10,259 bases of DNA from JAFMIT01 sp049421205 (GTDB lineage: Bacteria; Actinomycetota; Actinomycetes; S36-B12; UBA5976): contig JBMSMQ010000034.1 in NCBI GenBank assembly GCA_049421205.1, positions 1 through 10,259 on the forward strand, in the 5' to 3' direction. The number at the start of each line of letters is the position of its first letter. Position 1 is the stretch's first letter. Made by a program: the position numbers and the translations under genes. Positions 6,151 through 10,259 of this stretch are shown here, one piece after another. The notes under the pieces were generated by a model. The model saw only the letters and a program-made list of their open reading frames with translations. It searched no databases and was not told the origin of the DNA.

Positions 6151-7780
6151 TCAAATACAAGCACTTGTCTCGAAGTTCGAGGATATCAAAGTTCACTGGT
6201 TTGATGTCGCTGCTGTTATAGCAGTCTCAGCAATCATTGCATTTATTCGTGTGAGAGACCAACTTCCACAACTCTATCCCGATGAGTTTCTCTATGTAAG
6301 TGCCATCCGTGGCGACAACGCGGGAGATTTACCGAACTACTTTTACACACTTCTCTATAAACCAACAGCTATGTGTGGAGAAGCTTTCTACACGTGTATG
6401 AAAGGTATGAATGTTCTACTCTTTACACTGTTGCTTGTTTTAACGTTTCTGATAGCACGCAAACTTGTTTTATTACCATATGCGCTCTTATTTGTTGCAT
6501 TTATGGGGCTAGGACCACTTTCAGGCTTTACCACTCTTGCTACGCCAGAAATGCTCTTCTTTGTGCTGAGCTTTGCAGTTATTGCACTCTTTCAATATTT
6601 TAAGACAGAAACTTGGCTTTTCTGGAGTGGTCAAGCGCTTTTGAATGCGCTGCTACTACTCACAAAACCGCATGGCGTTTTTGTGACGTTAGGGTTAGTG
6701 GGATTTCTCATCTTTCAAGGAGTCCACACAAAACGGATTTTAGTAAACCTTGCTAGATCACTCGGGTTTGTATTCGTTACATATACGCTCGTTATAGCTA
6801 TACGATTTATTCTCAGTGGAAATCTTGCGTTCAATCCACTTGGAACAAGATACTCAGGTGCACTCGCCCAATCCGGTGAAACGCTTACTGGAGGGTCAAC
6901 GACATTAGATTCCAGTTATTTCCATCCATTTAATCTCATATGGGCATTTCTCCAACAGCTTGCATCTCATGCTTCTGTGGGGTTAGCGCTTGTTGGTGTT
7001 GGATTTCTTGTCTACATGGTTCAGACTTTTGGGAAGAATGACGTCAATGTTGATACCGTGTTCGTATTTATCTTTGGATCTCTCCTTGCAGGTACGGCGG
7101 TATTCTCAACCCTCGCTGTGTTCTGGGGAGAGCTCCTTCAGATCAGATTGATGCCGCGTTATTACGAGCACTTACTTTTACTCGCCCCACTCTTTTTTCT
7201 TCGAAAATCTGAACCAAAAACCAAGCTGGTATATCTCGTCATCGGTGTAATAATTACACTAATTTTGATGCTCATTCAAGGTAAATACATCATTTTGCCT
7301 TTCGATTCGTATTTCCTAGGGATTTGGGTTGGGCTTGATCTTCCACTTGTGCTGCTCGCACTACCAAGTCTCGTAATCGGTCTACTACTTCTGAAAAACA
7401 TAGAGTTAGCAAAAGTTGCAACTATTGGTGGGTTATTCCTTATGCTCATAGTTTTTAATGCCAATTTTCAAATCGTAACCGGGAGCTTTAAAAATCCTCC
7501 GCAAGTAGTACTCGACACCTATGAACTTCGAGATTACCTTCACACAAATTCTAAGAACACTATCTTTGTCGCAGCAGATCCAAATGAATATAACAGAGTG
7601 AAATTTTGGCTCCCTGAGGATACAACTGCGTTTGTCAATAACCCGAGTGTTACAGCCGCCGAACTTGATGCTTATAAAACCGAGTACGACATCGTCGTAG
7701 TGTTGAATTCAGCAGAACTTGAAGCGGGTATTGAAGTAACATTCCAAAACGAGAGTTTTAATGTCATTGAGACGTCTTAA
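6143..7780 (+). CDS. Polytopic GT-C-type glycosyltransferase
   Basis: A 545-residue membrane protein with about ten to twelve helices between residues 20 and 440 and a soluble C-terminal part (about 445-545) expected outside the cell. After the first helix, the first outer loop has 'LYPDEFLYV' (44-52). The acidic pair Asp47-Glu48 is where GT-C enzymes (PMT/ArnT/GT39-like) place their catalytic acid. 'LLTKPHG' (172-178) and 'RLMPRYYEHLLLLAPL' (335-350) also fit the fold; in GT-C enzymes the Arg near the latter often contacts the lipid phosphate. It should transfer a sugar from a polyprenyl-phosphate donor to an outer-surface glycan, lipid or protein. The ATG at 6143 is chosen because it gives the usual short N-terminus before TM1 and an 8-base overlap with the GT2 stop. 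An upstream ATG at 6062 would lie wholly inside the GT2 gene. Its last 17 bases overlap, on the other strand, the severed tail of the next glycosyltransferase. Confidence 0.82.
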   Translation: MPNQIQALVSKFEDIKVHWFDVAAVIAVSAIIAFIRVRDQLPQLYPDEFLYVSAIRGDNAGDLPNYFYTLLYKPTAMCGEAFYTCMKGMNVLLFTLLLVLTFLIARKLVLLPYALLFVAFMGLGPLSGFTTLATPEMLFFVLSFAVIALFQYFKTETWLFWSGQALLNALLLLTKPHGVFVTLGLVGFLIFQGVHTKRILVNLARSLGFVFVTYTLVIAIRFILSGNLAFNPLGTRYSGALAQSGETLTGGSTTLDSSYFHPFNLIWAFLQQLASHASVGLALVGVGFLVYMVQTFGKNDVNVDTVFVFIFGSLLAGTAVFSTLAVFWGELLQIRLMPRYYEHLLLLAPLFFLRKSEPKTKLVYLVIGVIITLILMLIQGKYIILPFDSYFLGIWVGLDLPLVLLALPSLVIGLLLLKNIELAKVATIGGLFLMLIVFNANFQIVTGSFKNPPQVVLDTYELRDYLHTNSKNTIFVAADPNEYNRVKFWLPEDTTAFVNNPSVTAAELDAYKTEYDIVVVLNSAELEAGIEVTFQNESFNVIETS

Positions 7781-7937
7781 GTCGAAGTTTCATCCACGAA
7801 CCAAAGAAATACGTCATAATGACAACAACTCCTTCAAATGGGAAGAGTAATAATTTTAAAAGGCGTGAGCGGTGTTGATGTCTGACTTTGTGTGCTTCTA
7901 AGACAGATACTCTTCGTGATTTGACACTCAGTGCATC
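7764..7937 (-). pseudogene. Severed C-terminal tail of the interrupted GT2 glycosyltransferase
   Basis: Downstream of the TAA at 7938-7940, in the same minus-strand frame, the reading frame stays open for 57 codons to a TGA at 7764-7766. The translation starts 'DALSVKSRRVSVLEAHKVR', is followed by a basic stretch, then a hydrophobic 'GVVVIMTYFFGSW' segment and a basic end. This is how GT2 proteins of this type usually continue after an 'SYRWH' strand. The region has no start codon or ribosome binding site of its own that would make sense, so it is best read as part of the same gene cut by one nonsense codon. It accounts for nearly all of the 157-base gap between 7780 and 7938. Alternatives are stop-codon readthrough or a sequencing or assembly error. 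Confidence 0.65.
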
Positions 7938-8552
7938 TTAATGCCAACGGTAAGAGGCAAGGGTTACAGATTTGTACTGAAAGCTACCTACTTTCGATAG
8001 CCGAATAAATAAATCGTAATCAAAAGCAAGTGTGTATGCTGGGTTCAAGCCACCAATCGTTCGCCAGGCGGAATGTCGAATAGCACTTGCTGGCTGCGAA
8101 ATCCTTTGGGGTAAGAGCGATATCAATTGAGCTGCATGAATTCCTGGCACGTTTTTCCAAAGAAAGTGTGAGTATTCATCAATGTAATTACAGTCACCAT
8201 ACACCACAACGACTTTATTCTCATCGACTATCCCCTCGATTGCTTGAAGTATTTCTTCTGCATTGATCACGTCATCATCACCTATCCACGTGACAAATGG
8301 GACGGAATCTGGTAGGAGTTTGATTGCTTTATTAATGGATGTTGCAAGTGAATCAGATGGATCTTCAATCAAAAAATCATCAAAGTGTAAATTTTCTTGC
8401 TTAAGCATCTCACGCGCAGATTCTGGTCCAACCAAAACTACAAAGATTTTCTCAGTTTGGAGAGCCTGCAGACACCGTAAAAGATAGTTCGCTCGAGTGC
8501 CGAGGGTAGGTACCACAACACCAAGAAGTGCGCCTGAAAGTGACTTTGTCAT
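7938..8552 (-). CDS. Family 2 glycosyltransferase, C-terminus lost at an in-frame stop
   Basis: A GT2 GT-A-fold enzyme of 204 residues to the first stop. It begins with 'GVVVPTLGTR' (11-20), followed by an Asn-Tyr-Leu helix. The metal-binding motif is 'WIGDDDV' with Asp92-Asp94, 'ISQPASAIRHSAW' (151-163) contacts the acceptor side, and 'LAFDYDLFIRL' (175-185) supplies the usual catalytic acid at Asp178/Asp180. It ends abruptly at 'ASYRWH', and the frame continues after the stop with a family-like tail (7764-7937). The core GT-A domain is intact, so activity is possible. Full family length would be about 261 residues. The ATG at 8550-8552 is chosen because a TACAAT box ends seven bases before it and no Shine-Dalgarno sequence is seen. 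ATG at 8561 or GTG at 8603 would lie within or before that box. It probably contributes a sugar to the same surface glycan as its neighbours. Confidence 0.83.
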   Translation of the reverse strand: MTKSLSGALLGVVVPTLGTRANYLLRCLQALQTEKIFVVLVGPESAREMLKQENLHFDDFLIEDPSDSLATSINKAIKLLPDSVPFVTWIGDDDVINAEEILQAIEGIVDENKVVVVYGDCNYIDEYSHFLWKNVPGIHAAQLISLLPQRISQPASAIRHSAWRTIGGLNPAYTLAFDYDLFIRLSKVGSFQYKSVTLASYRWH

Positions 8553-8559
8553 TATCGGC

Positions 8560-8590
8560 ATTGTATCTGTGATGTGGTAAAAGATTGCAA
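8560..8590 (-). promoter_or_regulatory. Promoter for leaderless GT2 transcript
   Basis: On the minus strand TACAAT (8565-8560) matches five of six -10 consensus bases and is followed by seven bases and then ATG (8552). That places the start of transcription on the initiation codon. A TTGCAA at 8590-8585 could serve as the -35 box with a long 19-base spacer. The site lies in the 64-base divergent gap shared with the ABC exporter, where TACACT (8592-8597) may be the -10 box for the plus strand. Confidence 0.45.
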
Positions 8591-8616
8591 TTACACTTCG
8601 CACGAAAGATGAGGAT

Positions 8617-9393
8617 ATGAAACCAGCATTGTCGACGAGTAGCCGTGTTGTCCAGGTTGCCTACGTCTTAGGTATGCGCGATATAAAGCGGACCTACCAG
8701 TATTCAAAGCTTGGCTTCTTTCGACTATTCCTCAACACTCTACTCTCACTTGTCATCATTGTCCCAATCTTTGCAACCATTCAAGAGCGTGAGATCACAG
8801 AGTTCCTTGCCTACGTGGCAAGTGGATTGCTCATATGGTCATTCATTTCAGATTCCATCAATGATGCAGCGGGTGCCTACATCACATCCATTCGCATAAT
8901 CAGACAAATAGCTATTCCCAGAATCACCTTTGTATTGCAAGGAATCGTTCGAAACACCTTTATGATGCTTTTGAGTCTTTCGTCGTTTCCAATCATTGCA
9001 CTTATTGCAGGGCTCACCCCCACACTCAATCTCTTATTCCTTCCCTTTGGGCTCGTCATCACAGTTATCTGTGTGCTGAATTTTGGGATAGTTGTGGCAA
9101 CTTTGAGTGCCCGGTATCGCGATATTCCGGCAGTCGTAGCTGCATTAATGCGAGTTCTCTTTTTCCTCAGTCCCATTATCTGGGTGACGGAACGAATCGA
9201 TGGTGAAATCGCTCACCTCATTCTTGGGCTTAATCCTTTTTACCATCTGTTGCAGATTGTGAGATTGCCGCTTCTTGGTGAAATGCCAACTTCTGTTAAT
9301 TGGGCATTGTCACTCTTCGCAATGCTGGCCTCAACTGCAATCGCATATGTCATGTATCGAAAGTTCGACGACAAGATTGCGTATTGGGTTTGA
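8617..9393 (+). CDS. ABC-2 type polysaccharide export permease (Wzm/TagG-like)
   Basis: A 258-residue membrane protein and the channel-forming half of an ABC exporter for lipid-linked surface polysaccharide, usual length for the family. The N-terminal amphipathic part 'RDIKRTYQYSKLGFFRLFL' (21-39) is the typical interface helix before TM1. About six hydrophobic helices follow. 'SARYRDIPAVVAALMRVLFF' (164-183) and 'LSPIIWV' (184-190) are conserved landmarks of O-antigen/teichoic acid exporters, as is the late 'NPFYHLLQIVRLPLLG' stretch (206-221). The ATG at 8617 has GAGG unusually close (8611-8614), and no better start is seen. The ATPase begins one base after its stop (TGA-T-ATG), giving a tightly coupled pair. 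Cargo is presumably the glycan built by the neighbouring glycosyltransferases, which is inference from context. Confidence 0.88.
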   Translation: MKPALSTSSRVVQVAYVLGMRDIKRTYQYSKLGFFRLFLNTLLSLVIIVPIFATIQEREITEFLAYVASGLLIWSFISDSINDAAGAYITSIRIIRQIAIPRITFVLQGIVRNTFMMLLSLSSFPIIALIAGLTPTLNLLFLPFGLVITVICVLNFGIVVATLSARYRDIPAVVAALMRVLFFLSPIIWVTERIDGEIAHLILGLNPFYHLLQIVRLPLLGEMPTSVNWALSLFAMLASTAIAYVMYRKFDDKIAYWV

Positions 9394-9394
9394 T

Positions 9395-10135
9395 ATGTCA
9401 CATGTAGAAATCAAGAATCTTGACATCGAATTCACACTCTATGCACACATTGTCCGTAGGCGTCGTCGGATCACTGATCACCACACGGGTGCGCGTATTG
9501 AGTATGACCGTAAGGGAACACCAACAATTAAGGCACTCAATAACATTTCTCTCTCTATCAAGGCAGGAGACCGCATCGGATTAATGGGCAGTAATGGCTC
9601 AGGTAAATCAACATTACTTCGCGCAATTGCTGGGATTTATCCTCCAGTTAGAGGTAGCCTTCTGACTGAAGGGTACGTTGGATCATTGATTGATATTGAC
9701 CTCGGAATAGAGGATGACTCAACAGGTCGAGATAACTATTTTGTTCGTGGAACAATGCTTGGCTTCAGTCGGTCACAACTGAATCAGGCCTTCGATGAAG
9801 TCGTTGAGTTCTCAGGGCTTGCTGAATACATTGATTTGCCAGTTGGAACATACTCTTCTGGAATGCGTTTTCGACTCGCATTTGCACTTGCAACAATGGG
9901 CCAACCAGATATTTTGTTACTTGATGAATGGCTATCTGTCAGCGACCAGGAATTTAAGTTGCAAGTTGAGCGACGTCTCGATGAGATTATTGAGAAGTCT
10001 GACATTCTGGTTCACGCGAATCATTCGCGAGCCATTCTCGAAAAGACGTGTAATCGTTTCATCGTATTGCATCAAGGTTCAATTGTTGCTGACTCTCGCT
10101 CGACAGATGTACTCGATTCGTATTTCAATTCCTGA
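9395..10135 (+). CDS. Polysaccharide exporter ATP-binding protein (Wzt/TagH-like)
   Basis: A 246-residue nucleotide-binding subunit paired with the upstream permease. An N-terminal region rich in Arg (21-25) precedes the core, as in Wzt-type proteins. Walker A is 'GSNGSGKST' at 65-73, the signature loop is 'YSSGMRFRLAFA' (153-164), and Walker B is 'ILLLDE' (173-178) followed by the D-loop 'WLSVSD'. The switch histidine is probably His210 in 'HANHSRAI'. The protein stops after the core, so it lacks the extra C-terminal carbohydrate-binding domain of long Wzt proteins that read a chain-end cap. Its glycan is therefore probably exported without cap recognition, or is short. The ATG at 9395 is chosen because it follows the permease stop by one base and fits the family N-terminus; the longer frame from 9275 runs inside the permease gene. 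It would power export from the cytoplasmic side. Confidence 0.9.
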   Translation: MSHVEIKNLDIEFTLYAHIVRRRRRITDHHTGARIEYDRKGTPTIKALNNISLSIKAGDRIGLMGSNGSGKSTLLRAIAGIYPPVRGSLLTEGYVGSLIDIDLGIEDDSTGRDNYFVRGTMLGFSRSQLNQAFDEVVEFSGLAEYIDLPVGTYSSGMRFRLAFALATMGQPDILLLDEWLSVSDQEFKLQVERRLDEIIEKSDILVHANHSRAILEKTCNRFIVLHQGSIVADSRSTDVLDSYFNS

Positions 10136-10136
10136 A

Positions 10137-10157
10137 CGTATCAATCAATCTGATACG
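10137..10157. repeat. Short inverted repeat between convergent genes
   Basis: CGTATC (10137-10142) and GATACG (10152-10157) are exact complements around a nine-base loop, starting two bases after the ATPase stop. The repeat overlaps the stop of the minus-strand gene. It may be a weak shared terminator, but the stem is only six pairs and no U tract follows directly. Confidence 0.3.
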
Positions 10158-10259
10158 CCCTAAATGTTTTCACAGCATGGGCATGCATAGCTCGTAAAAG
10201 ATCGATTTCTTCAAATTCACCAAGTGTTGAACTCCAGCCACAGCTACATACTGCCTGGA
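10141..10259 (-). CDS. C-terminal fragment with CxC/HxH metal-ligand-like pairs (partial)
   Basis: Reading the minus strand from the window edge, one frame is open for 38 codons to a TGA at 10141-10143. The translation 'AVCSCGWSSTLGEF' is followed by a helix-like stretch with 'MHAHAVKTFRAY' and a short end. Two cysteines (codons at 10246-10248 and 10240-10242) and two histidines (10183-10185 and 10177-10179) are spaced like a small zinc-binding module. The CxCGWxS opening resembles C-terminal mini-domains of actinobacterial proteins. The gene's start and main domain lie outside the window, so its function is unknown. It converges with the exporter ATPase gene, and only five bases separate the two stops. 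Confidence 0.5.
   Translation of the reverse strand, partial: QAVCSCGWSSTLGEFEEIDLLRAMHAHAVKTFRAYQID

Noticed and set aside
7836..7883. Short plus-strand frame in the gap after the GT-C gene
   Set aside because: It is only about 15 codons, with no family signal, and the opposite strand of this stretch reads as the severed GT2 tail.
9275..9394. Longer N-terminus for the exporter ATPase
   Set aside because: It falls inside the permease gene out of frame. The ATG at 9395, one base after the permease stop, fits the family start.

Overview
The window is a gene-dense, moderately AT-rich bacterial segment that reads most easily as an actinobacterium. The clues are SD-less starts with TANNNT boxes just upstream (probable leaderless mRNAs), a glutamine synthetase-like C-terminus of the type ending in a 'VTxWExxEY' motif, and a Cys-x-Cys-Gly-Trp mini-domain at the right edge that resembles actinobacterial zinc-binding tails. 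Compact spacing and low GC suggest a small-genome freshwater type such as Nanopelagicales (acI). That placement is inference only, since no rRNA or marker gene is present.

Left part (1-2800), small-molecule metabolism and uptake. A truncated glutamine synthetase-family gene (+) converges with, and overlaps by 4 bases, an acetoacetate decarboxylase-superfamily gene (-). Divergent from the latter is an APC-family amino acid/amine permease (+). A near-perfect 8+2+8 palindrome, a likely operator, sits just before its ribosome binding site. The permease ends in a perfect 18-bp hairpin with a UUCG loop.

Middle (2800-4500), envelope proteins. A small unrecognised lipoprotein (+) begins only 14 bases after that hairpin. 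It converges with a secreted CHAP-domain peptidoglycan hydrolase carrying a C-terminal bulb-type (mannose-binding-like) lectin region (-). The hydrolase has a recognisable promoter and a structured leader.

Right part (4500-10259), surface glycan assembly and export. A three-gene operon (+) encodes a NodS-like SAM methyltransferase, a family 2 glycosyltransferase with two C-terminal membrane helices (polyprenyl-phosphate-sugar synthase-like), and a multi-spanning GT-C glycosyltransferase with a Pro-Asp-Glu motif. A plausible scheme is that the GT2 charges a lipid carrier and the GT-C enzyme uses it outside the membrane. Converging on this operon is a second GT2 gene (-). Its frame is cut by one in-frame TAA and then stays open for 57 family-like codons, so the apparent 157-base intergenic gap is really the severed C-terminus. 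Divergent from it are the permease and ATPase of a Wzm/Wzt-like polysaccharide ABC exporter (+). The window ends in the C-terminus of a minus-strand gene with CxC and HxH metal-ligand-like pairs.

The points most worth a second look are the interrupted glycosyltransferase, the CHAP-lectin fusion with its leader, the permease operator palindrome, the hairpin abutting the lipoprotein start, and the decarboxylase-like protein that seems to lack two of the family's decarboxylation residues. No RNA genes, insertion sequences or CRISPR arrays were seen.
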